From positions 1-64,000 of the forward strand of contig JAJYVT010000006.1 in assembly GCA_021791845.1 (NCBI GenBank): DNA of 64,000 nucleotides. The letters are read 5' to 3'. This DNA is from Actinomycetes bacterium. Lineage in GTDB: Bacteria; Actinomycetota; Acidimicrobiia; Acidimicrobiales; RAAP-2. Positions 34,072 to 45,864 of the stretch are shown piece by piece (position 1 is the first letter of the stretch; every line of letters begins with the position of its first letter). Position numbers and translations under genes: made by a program. Under the pieces are notes generated by a model. It was not told the origin of the DNA. It did not search any database and worked only from the letters and a program-made list of their open reading frames with translations.

Positions 34072-35430
34072 ATGGCATTTGCGACCACGAACCCGGCCAC
34101 CGGCGAGGTGGAGAAGTCCTTCGACGCCCATACCCCCGAGGAGGTGGAGACCCGGCTCGCCCGGGCTCACGCCGCCTTCGGGACCATGCGCTCCATGAGC
34201 TTCGGCGAGCGGGCACGGCTCATGCACTCGGCCGCCGACCTGCTGGACGCCGAGAACCCCGACATCGCCCGGATCCTCACGACCGAGATGGGCAAGACCT
34301 TTGCCGCCGCCAAAGCCGAGGTGAGCAAGTGCGCGCTCGGCCTGCGGTGGTTCGCCGACCACGCCGCCGAGCTCCTGACCGACGAGCGCATCGACGACCA
34401 CAGCTTCGTCCGCTACGACCCGCTCGGCCCGGTGCTGGCGGTGATGCCGTGGAACTTCCCGCTCTGGCAGGTGATGCGCTTCGCCGGCCCGGGCCTCATG
34501 GCCGGGAACGTCGGCGTGCTGAAGCACGCCGCCAACGTCCCCCAGACCGCCGTCTACATCGAGGAGCTGTTCCGGCGGGCCGGCTACCCCGATGGCGCCT
34601 TCAGCACGCTGCTCGTCGCGTCCACGGACGTGGCCGCCATCGTGGAGGACGAGCGGATCGCCGCGGTGACCCTCACCGGGAGCGAGCGGGCGGGGGCGGC
34701 GGTCGCCGAGGTGGCCGGAAGGGTGCTGAAGAAGTGCGTGCTCGAGCTGGGCGGCTCCGACCCGTTCGTGGTCATGGCCTCGGCCGATCTGGAGCGCTCC
34801 GCCCAGGTGGCCGTCACCGCCCGGGTGCAGAACAACGGCCAGTCCTGCATCGCGGCCAAGCGCTTCATCGTGGAGGCCTCGGCCTACGACGAGTGGTGCG
34901 ACCGGTTTGTGGCCGGCATGGCGGCCCTGACCGTCGGGGACCCGATGGACCCGGGGACCGACGTGGGCCCCCTCGTGTCGCAGACCCAGCGGGACGAGAT
35001 CGCGGCGCAGGTGGAGGACGCCAGGGCGAAGGGGGCCACCGTGGCCTGCGGCGGTGCCGCGCCCGACCGCCCGGGCTGGTACTACGAGCCGACCGTTCTC
35101 TTGGACGTGACGACCGAGATGCGGGTGCTGCAGGAGGAGGTCTTCGGACCGGTCGCGACGGTGGAGAAGGCGGCCGACGTGGAGGACGCCATCCGCATCG
35201 CCAACCGCACGCAGTACGGGCTCGGGTCGAGCGTGTGGACCACCGACGCCGAGGAGCGCGACCGGCTGGTTGCCGGTATCCAGGCCGGGCAGGTCTTCGT
35301 CAACGCCATGGTCGCGTCGTCGCCCGAGCTGCCGTTCGGCGGCATCAAGCGCTCCGGCTACGGCCGCGAGCTGAGCGGGCTCGGCATCAAGGAGTTCTGC
35401 AACGCCAAGGCGGTGCGGCAGGGTGCCTGA
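34072..35430 (+). CDS. NAD(P)-dependent aldehyde dehydrogenase, succinate-semialdehyde dehydrogenase type
   Basis: A 452-residue cytoplasmic dehydrogenase. It has the short ALDH form typical of the Sad/YneI branch of succinate-semialdehyde dehydrogenases (about 455-460). The active-site Cys259 lies in [12 protein letters not shown]. The general base Glu lies in [10 protein letters not shown], the NAD site in [10 protein letters not shown] and [12 protein letters not shown], and the C-terminal motif is [23 protein letters not shown] box 12 bases before the ATG could give a leaderless message. The stop overlaps the next start by eight bases, so it shares a message with the cysteine desulfurase, mnmA and ligA genes. 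Exact substrate is an inference from length and motifs. Confidence 0.9.
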   Translation: MAFATTNPATGEVEKSFDAHTPEEVETRLARAHAAFGTMRSMSFGERARLMHSAADLLDAENPDIARILTTEMGKTFAAAKAEVSKCALGLRWFADHAAELLTDERIDDHSFVRYDPLGPVLAVMPWNFPLWQVMRFAGPGLMAGNVGVLKHAANVPQTAVYIEELFRRAGYPDGAFSTLLVASTDVAAIVEDERIAAVTLTGSERAGAAVAEVAGRVLKKCVLELGGSDPFVVMASADLERSAQVAVTARVQNNGQSCIAAKRFIVEASAYDEWCDRFVAGMAALTVGDPMDPGTDVGPLVSQTQRDEIAAQVEDARAKGATVACGGAAPDRPGWYYEPTVLLDVTTEMRVLQEEVFGPVATVEKAADVEDAIRIANRTQYGLGSSVWTTDAEERDRLVAGIQAGQVFVNAMVASSPELPFGGIKRSGYGRELSGLGIKEFCNAKAVRQGA

Positions 35431-36673
35431 CGGCGAGGCGACGGCCGCCGCCCTCGTCCCCGGCGCCGCCCCCGTCCCCGGCAGCGGCCCGGGCGCTCGG
35501 TCGCCGGAGCCGCCGCTCACCTACCTGGACCACGCCGCCTCCACCCCGATGCGGCCGGAGGTGGTGGAGGCCATGGCACCGTTCGCGGCGCACGTCTTCG
35601 GCCACCCGTCGGGCAGCCACCGCCAGGCTCGTGCCGCCCGGGCCGCGCTGGAGGAGGCGCGGGACCAGGTGGCCCAGGTGCTCGGGTGCGCGCCGGCCGA
35701 GGTGGTGTTCACCGCTGGAGGCACCGAGGCCGACAACCTGGCCGTCCTCGGCGCGCTGGGGGCGGCGGCGCTCGAGCGTCCCGGTCGGCCGACGGTGGTG
35801 GTGAGCTCGGCGGTGGAGCACGCCGCCGTCCTGGCCTCGTGCCGTGCCGCCGCCGCGCGGCTCCCCGGGGTCGAGCACCAGGAGGTGGGGGTCGACTCCC
35901 GCGGCGTGCTCCACCTGGACCAGCTGGCCGACGCCCTGGACGAGGACGTGGCCCTCGTGACCGTGATGCTTGCCAACAACGAGGTGGGGACCGTCCAGCC
36001 GCTGTCCGACGTCGTGGCCGAGGTCGCTCGCAGGGCCCCGGGCGCCTTTGTCCACACCGACGCCGTCCAGGCCGCGCCGTGGCTCGACCTGGCCGAGGCG
36101 GCCGCCGGCGCGGCGCTGGTGTCGGTCTCGGCCCACAAGCTGGGCGGCCCCAAAGGGGCGGGCGCCCTGGTCGTGCGGAAGGGCACCCCGCTCCTTCCGC
36201 TCATGGTGGGGGGTGGTCAGGAGCGCGAGCGCCGGGCGGGCACGCACGACGTGGCCGGCGCCGTCGGCCTGGCCGCCGCCCTGGCGGCCTCGGCCGCCGA
36301 GCGGGAGGAGGAGTCGGTTCGGGTGGCGGCCCTGCGGGACCGCCTTGCCGACGGCATCCAGGCAGCCGTGCCCGCCGTGGTCGAGGCCGCCGACCGCAAG
36401 GACGTCCTGCCCGGGCACTGCCTGCTGTGCTTCTCGGGCGTGGACCGGGAGGAGCTGGTGCTCCTCCTCGACCAGGCGGGGGTGTGCGTCTCGGGAGGGG
36501 CCGCCTGCGCCAGCGGGGCGCTCGAGCCGAGCCACGTGCTGGCGGCCATGGGGGTGCCGGACGCCGATGCGCGGGGTGCCATCCGGTTCAGCCTGGGGCA
36601 CACGTCGTCGTCGGCGGACGTCGAGCGGGCGCTGGCCGTGGTCCCCGAGGCCGTGGCCCGGCTCCGCGGCTGA
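35423..36673 (+). CDS. Cysteine desulfurase (IscS/NifS family)
   Basis: A 416-residue PLP enzyme that takes sulfur from cysteine and passes the persulfide to acceptors. Next to mnmA, the likely acceptor is the tRNA 2-thiouridine pathway. From GTG 35423, a ~28-residue Ala/Pro-rich leader precedes the family start TYLDHAASTPMRPEV. The PLP lysine is Lys239 in SAHKLGGPKGAG, and the catalytic Cys is Cys362 in SGGAACASG. TEADNLA and the His in SSAVEHAA are conserved. The start overlaps the aldehyde dehydrogenase stop, and mnmA follows after about 75 bases. Confidence 0.95.
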   Translation: MPDGEATAAALVPGAAPVPGSGPGARSPEPPLTYLDHAASTPMRPEVVEAMAPFAAHVFGHPSGSHRQARAARAALEEARDQVAQVLGCAPAEVVFTAGGTEADNLAVLGALGAAALERPGRPTVVVSSAVEHAAVLASCRAAAARLPGVEHQEVGVDSRGVLHLDQLADALDEDVALVTVMLANNEVGTVQPLSDVVAEVARRAPGAFVHTDAVQAAPWLDLAEAAAGAALVSVSAHKLGGPKGAGALVVRKGTPLLPLMVGGGQERERRAGTHDVAGAVGLAAALAASAAEREEESVRVAALRDRLADGIQAAVPAVVEAADRKDVLPGHCLLCFSGVDREELVLLLDQAGVCVSGGAACASGALEPSHVLAAMGVPDADARGAIRFSLGHTSSSADVERALAVVPEAVARLRG

Positions 36674-36747
36674 CGGGCGGAGGAGAGGGACCGCATGCGC
36701 GCAGGACCAGCATCGTCGGACGGGCCGCGGACGGGGCCGGCCTGACC

Positions 36748-39974
<3,227 letters not shown>

Positions 39975-40008
39975 CGCCCGAGGGTGCCCGGGCCGGCGAC
40001 GCCCGGCC

Positions 40009-40048
40009 GGGGCGGCCGGTCGCGGGGCGGCCGGTCGCGGGGCGGCGG
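40009..40048. repeat. 15-bp tandem repeat, about 2.7 units, after ligA
   Basis: GGGGCGGCCGGTCGC occurs twice, followed by a partial third copy, 34 bases after the ligA stop codon. GGCCGGCGAC-type sequence precedes it. It may form structured RNA that ends the ligA message. Confidence 0.8.
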
Positions 40049-40083
40049 AAGGGTGTGTCCCGCTCCTCCGGCCGGTCCACCGG

Positions 40084-40089
40084 TAACCT
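40084..40089 (+). promoter_or_regulatory. -10 element TAACCT for the kinase gene
   Basis: TAACCT fits TAnnnT. The ATG at 40101 lies 17 bases after its first base, so the message would have a leader of only about five bases. Confidence 0.4.
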
Positions 40090-40100
40090 GTGAAGAAATC

Positions 40101-42062
40101 ATGTCAATCGTCTCCGAACCACTCGGCCGGGTGCTTGGGAACCGGTACCGGGTCCTGACGACGCTCGGTACCGGCGCATCGGCCCATGTCTTCCTGGCGG
40201 AGGACATGGTCCTCCAGCGGCGCGTGGCCGTGAAGGTCCTGCAGCCGGCGCTCGTCCAGGACGAGGCCTTCCTCCGCCGCTTCCGGGCCGAGGCCCGGTC
40301 GGTCGCCTCGCTCAACCATCCCCACGTGCTGCGGGTCTTCGACTGGGGCGAGGACGACGACGGGCCCTACCTGGTGCTCGAGTACCTCGAGGGTGGCAGC
40401 CTCTTCGACATGCTGGCGCTCGGTCGCCGTCTGACGCCGCCCCAGGCAGCGCGGGTGGGGGCACAGGCAGCAGAGGGCCTGGCCTACGCCCATGCCCGCG
40501 GCCTCGTGCACCGGGACGTGAAGCCGGCGAACATCCTCTTCGACGAAGAGGGACGGGTGCGGGTGGCCGACTTCGGGGTGGCCCGGGCACTGGCCAGCGC
40601 CGCCGCCACCGAGCCGATCGGCACGGTGGTGGGCACCGCCCGCTACGTCTCCCCCGAGCAGGCCCAGGGCGGGTCGCTCGACGGGCGCTCCGACGTCTAC
40701 TCCCTCGCCCTGGTGCTCTACGAGGCCGTGACGGGCTCGCCGCCGTTCAAGGGCGAGACGCCCATCGCCATGCTGAACGCCCGGATCGGCGCCACCCTTC
40801 CGGCGGCGACGGCGTTGGGACCCCTGCGCGAGGTGCTCACCGAGGCCGCCGCCCCGGAGCCGGGGGACCGCCCCGACGCCGCCGCGCTGGCCCGCAGCCT
40901 GGAACGGATGGCCGACGACCTGGCGCCGGCCGCTGCGCTGCCGCTGGTCCGCCGCCCCGAGGTGACGCACGCACCGGGCGGCTCCTTTGGCCCCCTTCCC
41001 CTCGACGCGCCGGCGGACGCCACGATCGCCGGCGGCCTGACGGTGGGCGAGGTGTACGGGGCGTACACCGGCGAGCCCACGGCCGGGCTGCAGCTGATCC
41101 CGGGGGAGGCGACGACGCACGCCCCCCCCGCCCGTCGTCGCCCCGCCGCCGACGCCAAGCCCCGGCGCTGGCCGTGGGCGGTGGCCGTCCTGGTGCTCGT
41201 GGCGCTGCTGGCTGCGGCGGGCGGGATCTACGCCTACAGGACGAAGCTGTTCACGCCGAGCCACCGGCTGCCCGCGCTGGTGGGCAAGAGCCTGGCCGCG
41301 GCCCGCTCGCAGCTGCGGACCGACCACTTCAAGCTGGTGGTGGAGCCTGCCGTCCAGTCGATCCACGTGCCGGCCGGGGCGGTGGTGAGCCAACAACCCG
41401 CCCGGGGCACCCTCTTGAAGGAGGGGAGCACGGTCACGGTCGTCCCCTCCAAGGGCCTGCCCATCGAGAACGTGCCGTCCCTGTCGGGAGAGATCGACTG
41501 CGTGGTCGCCCGGCAGCTCCTCGCCGAGGCACACTTCAAGGCCCAGTGCCCCGCCCTGTCGGCCTACACAAAGACCGTCCCCCAGGGCGACGTCATCAAC
41601 TGGTCGTACCACGGGCAGCTGGACCCCACCACCGCCCCGTACGGCTCCACCATCGCCGTCGCCATCTCCGAGGGGAAGCCGCCGGTGGCCATCCCGTCGT
41701 TCGCCGGCTACACGTGGACACAGGCCAGCGCCACCCTGACCTCGGACGGGCTCAGCCCCAAGGAGGTCAAGGTCTTCTCCACAACAGTGCCCGCGGGCGA
41801 GGTCATCTCCACCACACCGGCGACGGGGGTCCTGGTCCCGGCGGACTCCACCGTCACGGTGACCGTCTCCAAGGGGCCCCAGACGGTCAAGGTCCCGAAC
41901 CTCGTCACAGACACAGTGCAGAAGGCCACCGTGGCGCTCCAGAAGGTGGGGCTGGTCGTGGGCCAGGTCTACGGCCCGGGTACAGGCAAGGTCTTCACCA
42001 CCGTCCCGTTGGCTGGCCAGCGGGCCAAGGTGGGGACAGCGGTCACGCTCTACACCCAGTAG
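40101..42062 (+). CDS. PknB-like Ser/Thr protein kinase with extracellular PASTA domains
   Basis: A 653-residue membrane kinase that in actinobacteria senses cell-wall fragments and phosphorylates division and wall-synthesis proteins. The kinase domain (residues ~15-275) has the glycine loop GTGASAHVFLAED, Lys45 in VAVKVL, catalytic Asp139 in HRDVKPANIL, DFG, and the activation segment GTVVGTARYVSPEQA. A Pro/Ala-rich juxtamembrane linker follows. One membrane helix spans ~357-379 (WPWAVAVLVLVALLAAAGG). Four PASTA repeats run from ~390 to the end (for example LPALVGKSLAAARSQL and VPNLVTDTVQKATVAL). ACA Thr codons appear only in the extracellular half. The usual pbpA, rodA and phosphatase genes are not adjacent. 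Confidence 0.96.
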   Translation: MSIVSEPLGRVLGNRYRVLTTLGTGASAHVFLAEDMVLQRRVAVKVLQPALVQDEAFLRRFRAEARSVASLNHPHVLRVFDWGEDDDGPYLVLEYLEGGSLFDMLALGRRLTPPQAARVGAQAAEGLAYAHARGLVHRDVKPANILFDEEGRVRVADFGVARALASAAATEPIGTVVGTARYVSPEQAQGGSLDGRSDVYSLALVLYEAVTGSPPFKGETPIAMLNARIGATLPAATALGPLREVLTEAAAPEPGDRPDAAALARSLERMADDLAPAAALPLVRRPEVTHAPGGSFGPLPLDAPADATIAGGLTVGEVYGAYTGEPTAGLQLIPGEATTHAPPARRRPAADAKPRRWPWAVAVLVLVALLAAAGGIYAYRTKLFTPSHRLPALVGKSLAAARSQLRTDHFKLVVEPAVQSIHVPAGAVVSQQPARGTLLKEGSTVTVVPSKGLPIENVPSLSGEIDCVVARQLLAEAHFKAQCPALSAYTKTVPQGDVINWSYHGQLDPTTAPYGSTIAVAISEGKPPVAIPSFAGYTWTQASATLTSDGLSPKEVKVFSTTVPAGEVISTTPATGVLVPADSTVTVTVSKGPQTVKVPNLVTDTVQKATVALQKVGLVVGQVYGPGTGKVFTTVPLAGQRAKVGTAVTLYTQ

Positions 42063-42082
42063 GCGGAGCCGGGCGGCCGCCC

Positions 42083-42718
42083 TCAGCGCGAAGGAGCCGG
42101 CAGTAGCCCGCGCTCGATGCCGACGGTCACCGCCGCCGTGCGGTCGCCCACCCCGAGCTTGGCGAAGACGTGCAGCAGGTGCGTCTTCACCGTGGCCTCC
42201 CCGACGAAGAGCGCGGTCCCGATCTCGGCGTTGGAGAGGCCCTTGGCCACGTGGGCGAGAACCTCGAGCTCCCGTGGCGTGAGCTCGCTGTCCCGGTTGC
42301 GCACCCGGCGCAGGAGCCGGGCGGCGACGGGCGGCGCGAGCACGGTCTCGCCCCGGGCTGCCTGGCGCACCGCCTGCACCAGCTGGTCGCGAGGGGTGTC
42401 CTTCAGCAGGTAGCCCGTGGCGCCGGCTTCCACCGCTCGCACGATGTCGGCGTCGGTGTCGTAGGTGGTGAGCACGAGGACCCGCGCTTCCGGCAGTCGG
42501 CGTGCCAGCTCGCCGGTGGCGCCGGCGCCGTCGAGCACCGGCATGCGGAGGTCCATCAGCACGACATCGGGCGCCAGCTCCTCCGCCAGCGCCAGCGCCT
42601 CGCGCCCGTCGCCCGCCTCGCCCACCACGGTGATGTCCTCTTCGGGGGCGAGCAGGCCGGCGAGGCCCGAGCGGACCACCGGGTGGTCGTCGACGATGAG
42701 GACCCGCACCACGGTCAC
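42083..42718 (-). CDS. NarL/LuxR family response regulator
   Basis: A 211-residue response regulator paired with the adjacent histidine kinase. The receiver domain begins VRVLIVDDHPVVRSGL. The phospho-acceptor Asp is in DVVLMDLRMP, and the conserved Thr and Lys are in VLTTYD and YLLKDTP. The C-terminal LuxR helix-turn-helix is LTPRELEVLAHVAKGLSNAEIGTALFVGEATVKTHL. Several GTG codons (42718, 42712, 42709) could start it; I use the first. It lies ten bases after the kinase stop. Confidence 0.95.
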   Translation of the reverse strand: MTVVRVLIVDDHPVVRSGLAGLLAPEEDITVVGEAGDGREALALAEELAPDVVLMDLRMPVLDGAGATGELARRLPEARVLVLTTYDTDADIVRAVEAGATGYLLKDTPRDQLVQAVRQAARGETVLAPPVAARLLRRVRNRDSELTPRELEVLAHVAKGLSNAEIGTALFVGEATVKTHLLHVFAKLGVGDRTAAVTVGIERGLLPAPSR

Positions 42719-42728
42719 GACCGTCCCG

Positions 42729-43958
42729 TCACACGCCGACCGTGACGCGCACCGTCGTCCCGTCCGACCCCGACTCCACCGTGGCCGTGCCGCCGACGTC
42801 CTGCGCCCGAGCCCGCATCCCGGGCAGGCCGTAGCCGGCGGAGGGCACGTTCGAGTCGAAGCCGTGCCCGTCGTCGACCACCTCCAGCGTGGCGTCCGAC
42901 GCGCCGAGGACCAGCCGGACGCACACCGAGGTCGCCTTGGCATGGCGGCGCACATTGGCGAGGGCTTCCTGTGCCGCCCGCAGCAGCGCGACGTCGGCAC
43001 CGGCCGAGCGGCGGCCCCCCGGGCTCCCCTGCGTCTCGAACGACACCGGGACGCCGGTCTCGGCCGCGAACCGCTCCGTGAGCCGGGCGAGCGCCCCTTC
43101 CAGGGTCCGGCCCTCGAGGCCCGGCGGTTGCATGCTGGCGACGAGGCTGCGAGCCTCGGCGAGGCCCTCCCGGGCGGCGCCGTCGATCTGTGCCAGGCGC
43201 GAAGTCGCGGCCTCGGGGTCGCCGGCTGCGAGCGCAGCCTGGGCCGCCTGGGTGAGCATGACCACGCTGGTGAAGTCCTGGGCGAGCGTGTCGTGGATCT
43301 CCCGCGCCAGCCGCTCGCGCTCGACGGCGACGTCGGCGGCCCGTTGGGCGTCGTCCCGCTGGTCGCGCGCCGCCCGGAGCTCCTCGATCAGCTGGGCGCG
43401 CTGCGCGCCCTCGCGCACGAGGCCCGTGATGAAGGCGCCGATGCCGATGGCGACCACGGCGCCGGCCACCGAGCCGATCCCCCGGATCTCGAGGGCGCGG
43501 GGGCTCCAGCCCTCGTGGGCGAGCAGCACGGTGGTGTACAGCGCCGTGAGGACGATCGTGGCCACGATGGCGTTGCGGAGGCGGAGGCCGAGGAAGGTCT
43601 GCGGGAAGACCATGAACAACAGGACGAGGGTGTTCGGGTCCTGCCAGGCCAGCACGCCCACGACGGCGTAGGCGAGCGCCAGGTAGGCGATGTCGGGCAG
43701 CTCCGTGGACCGCCAACGGGAGCCGGCGGGGCGGGCGGAGGCTGCGGGGCCGGCGGCGCCGAGCCCGTGGTAGGTGATCGTGTACGCCGCCGAGAGGAGC
43801 GCGAGGAGGGCGAGCCCCCAGGCGAACCCGTCGACGACGAGAAAGACGCCGGCGACGACGACGACGGCCGCGAACAGGCCGTGCCATGCCCAGCGGGTGC
43901 GGGCGAAGAAGTCGCCGGGGATCCCCGGAACGGTCGTGGTGGCTGTGGTTCCGCCCAT
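42729..43958 (-). CDS. DesK-type sensor histidine kinase
   Basis: A 409-residue membrane sensor. Residues ~20-185 contain about five to six hydrophobic segments with short loops and no large external domain, suggesting it senses the membrane or something within it. A coiled-coil-like Arg/Glu/Gln-rich helix follows (RAQLIEELRAARDQRDDAQRA). The HisKA_3 motif is EREREIHDTLAQDF-like, with the phospho-His in REIHDTLAQDF. The HATPase domain has the N-box EALANVRRHAKAT and the G motif DDGHGFD, then GYGLPGMRARAQDVGG. In the DesK family such kinases commonly control the ABC exporter encoded beside them, which here lies immediately upstream on the same strand. Confidence 0.94.
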   Translation of the reverse strand: MGGTTATTTVPGIPGDFFARTRWAWHGLFAAVVVVAGVFLVVDGFAWGLALLALLSAAYTITYHGLGAAGPAASARPAGSRWRSTELPDIAYLALAYAVVGVLAWQDPNTLVLLFMVFPQTFLGLRLRNAIVATIVLTALYTTVLLAHEGWSPRALEIRGIGSVAGAVVAIGIGAFITGLVREGAQRAQLIEELRAARDQRDDAQRAADVAVERERLAREIHDTLAQDFTSVVMLTQAAQAALAAGDPEAATSRLAQIDGAAREGLAEARSLVASMQPPGLEGRTLEGALARLTERFAAETGVPVSFETQGSPGGRRSAGADVALLRAAQEALANVRRHAKATSVCVRLVLGASDATLEVVDDGHGFDSNVPSAGYGLPGMRARAQDVGGTATVESGSDGTTVRVTVGV

Positions 43959-43982
43959 CGCCTTATCGTCCCACCTCCGGTG

Positions 43983-44834
43983 CTACGCCCGCTCCTCGTT
44001 GAACCACTTGAAGCGTCGCGCCGCTACCACGAACCCCGCGATCGCCCACGCCGCCAGCACGACCGCGATCGTGCCGTGCTGCCACCCGTGACCGCCGGGC
44101 TCGTACCGGGCGAACCGGGAAGGCAGGAACACGCTGCGCATTCCGAGGGCGAGCCAGCGCAGCGGGAAGACCGAGCCCACGTCGCGCATCCAGGCCGGGA
44201 GCTTGTCGTACTGGAAGAAGACCCCGGAGACGAACTGCAGGACCACCACGATGGGAGAGACGATGGCGGCGGCGCCTTCGCTGCGCCGGAGCACGCTGGA
44301 GAGCGCCAGCCCGCACAGGCTCGTCGCGCTCAAGCCGAGGAGGCTCACCCACAGCAGGGTGAGCCACTGTCCGGCACTGCTCGGCGGGTGGAGGTCGGCG
44401 AGCAGGCTGCCGAGCCCCATCAGAAGGGCGACCTGCACCACGTACACCACGATCACCGAGCCCACCTTGCCGACGAAGTAGGCCGCTGGTGGCATCGGCG
44501 TGCCGCGCAGCCGCTTCAAGCTCCGGCTGTCGCGTTCGAGCGGGACGGCGATGGCCAGGTTCTGGAACCCGGAGTAGAAGGCGCCGGACGCGATCATCCC
44601 GGCGGCGAAGTACTCGGTGAAGGTGACGCCAGGCGCGACGTCGCCGTTGAAGACGCTACCGAAGATGAGGAGCAGGATCAGCGGGAACAGGACCGTGAAC
44701 ATCAGGGCCGTTGGGCTGCGGACGAGCTCCTTCAGCTCGATGGCGACACGGCTCGCGCCAATGGCCGCCGTCCGCCGCCACCGGGGAGCGACGCTGGGCG
44801 CGCCGGCGGCCGGGGTGAGCGACATCGAGGTCAT
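43983..44834 (-). CDS. ABC-2 type exporter permease
   Basis: A 283-residue inner-membrane protein with about six membrane segments. Examples are PTALMFTVLFPLILLLIFGSVF and YFVGKVGSVIVVYVVQVALLMGLGS. The family feature of an external loop after segment one (FNGDVAPGVTFTEYFAAGMI) and the short cytoplasmic LERDSRSLKRLRGTPM loop are present. It resembles DrrB/NodJ-type exporters of drugs, lipids or polysaccharides. Its ATG overlaps the ATPase stop (ATGA). Confidence 0.93.
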   Translation of the reverse strand: MTSMSLTPAAGAPSVAPRWRRTAAIGASRVAIELKELVRSPTALMFTVLFPLILLLIFGSVFNGDVAPGVTFTEYFAAGMIASGAFYSGFQNLAIAVPLERDSRSLKRLRGTPMPPAAYFVGKVGSVIVVYVVQVALLMGLGSLLADLHPPSSAGQWLTLLWVSLLGLSATSLCGLALSSVLRRSEGAAAIVSPIVVVLQFVSGVFFQYDKLPAWMRDVGSVFPLRWLALGMRSVFLPSRFARYEPGGHGWQHGTIAVVLAAWAIAGFVVAARRFKWFNEERA

Positions 44835-45682
44835 GCGGCGGTCCCCGCGGCGGTGAGGAGCCGGAGGTAGGCGTCCTCGAGCGTCCGGGGCTGGACGCCC
44901 AGCTCGGGCACCTCGCCACCGAAGCGGGTGGCGAGGGACGTGACCAGCTGCGTCGGGGCGGTCGTCTCCTCGACGCGGCGGGTGCCGTCGGGTTCCCGCC
45001 ACGACACCACGGCCGGTCCGGCCCGCAGCGACGCCGGCGTCCCGGTTGCCGCCACCGTGCCCGAGACGATCACGGTGACCCGGTCGGCCAGGCGCTCGGC
45101 CTCGTCGAGGTAGTGGGTGGTGAGGAGGATGGTCGTCCCGTCCCGGCGGAGGCGGGCGATCAGGTCCCAGAACAGCCGCCGGGCCTCGGGGTCGAAGCCG
45201 GTGGTGGGCTCGTCGAGGAACAGGAGCTCCGGGCGGCCGACGATCCCCAGGGCGACGTCGAGCCTGCGCCGTTGGCCGCCCGACAGCGACACGACGCGCG
45301 CACGGCGCTTTTCCGTGAGCCCGACGGCGTCGATCACCTCGTCGGGGCGGCGCGGGGCGGGGTAGTAGCCGGCGAAGTGGCGGACGACCTCGCCCACCGT
45401 GAGGAGGCCCTGGTCGGTGGCGTCCTGCAGGACGATGCCGATCCGCGCCCGCCACGACTCCGCCGCCCGGGCAGGGTCTTCCCCCAGCACGAGGACCTGA
45501 CCGCTGGTCCGGGGGCGGTAGCCCTCGAGGATCTCCACCGTGGTGGTCTTGCCGGCGCCGTTCGGCCCGAGGAGGGCGACGCACTCGCCGACGTCCACCC
45601 GCAGGTCCACGCCCGAGAGCGCCCAACCCTTGCCGTAGCGCTTCGTGAGCCCGCTCACCTCCACGGCCGCACGCGTCGCCAT
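44831..45682 (-). CDS. ABC exporter ATPase (DrrA/CcmA-like)
   Basis: A 283-residue cytoplasmic ATPase that energises the ABC-2 permease. It has Walker A GPNGAGKTTT, a Q-loop in GIVLQDATDQGLL, the signature SLSGGQRRRLD, Walker B LLFLDEPTTGFD and the switch His in LLTTHYLDEAERLADR. The C-terminal extension (LGVQPRTLEDAYLRL) is typical of exporter ATPases. ATG 45682 is taken as start. It is the first gene of a four-gene operon (ATPase, permease, sensor kinase, regulator). Confidence 0.95.
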   Translation of the reverse strand: MATRAAVEVSGLTKRYGKGWALSGVDLRVDVGECVALLGPNGAGKTTTVEILEGYRPRTSGQVLVLGEDPARAAESWRARIGIVLQDATDQGLLTVGEVVRHFAGYYPAPRRPDEVIDAVGLTEKRRARVVSLSGGQRRRLDVALGIVGRPELLFLDEPTTGFDPEARRLFWDLIARLRRDGTTILLTTHYLDEAERLADRVTVIVSGTVAATGTPASLRAGPAVVSWREPDGTRRVEETTAPTQLVTSLATRFGGEVPELGVQPRTLEDAYLRLLTAAGTAA

Positions 45683-45735
45683 GGACGCATCGTGACGGGC
45701 GGCCGGGCCAGGGGCAACCGTCGGGGGGTCGATCT

Positions 45736-45761
45736 CTCCCTCCACCGGTCGGTGGAGGGAG
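45736..45761. promoter_or_regulatory. 11-bp hairpin in the divergent region between exporter and threonine deaminase
   Basis: CTCCCTCCACC pairs with GGTGGAGGGAG around GGTC. The perfect inverted repeat lies about 54 bases upstream of the exporter ATPase and about 100 bases upstream of the threonine ammonia-lyase start. It is a candidate operator, for example for the adjacent LuxR regulator, or an RNA hairpin. Confidence 0.4.
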
Positions 45762-45864
45762 GAGGTGGACCGGTCGCGCGCTCATGGTGTATCTGTGGTG
45801 CTCCCATGAGGACTCCGGGCCACCCGGCCGGGGACGAGCGCCGGTCGCCCCGGCGCATCGGCCC

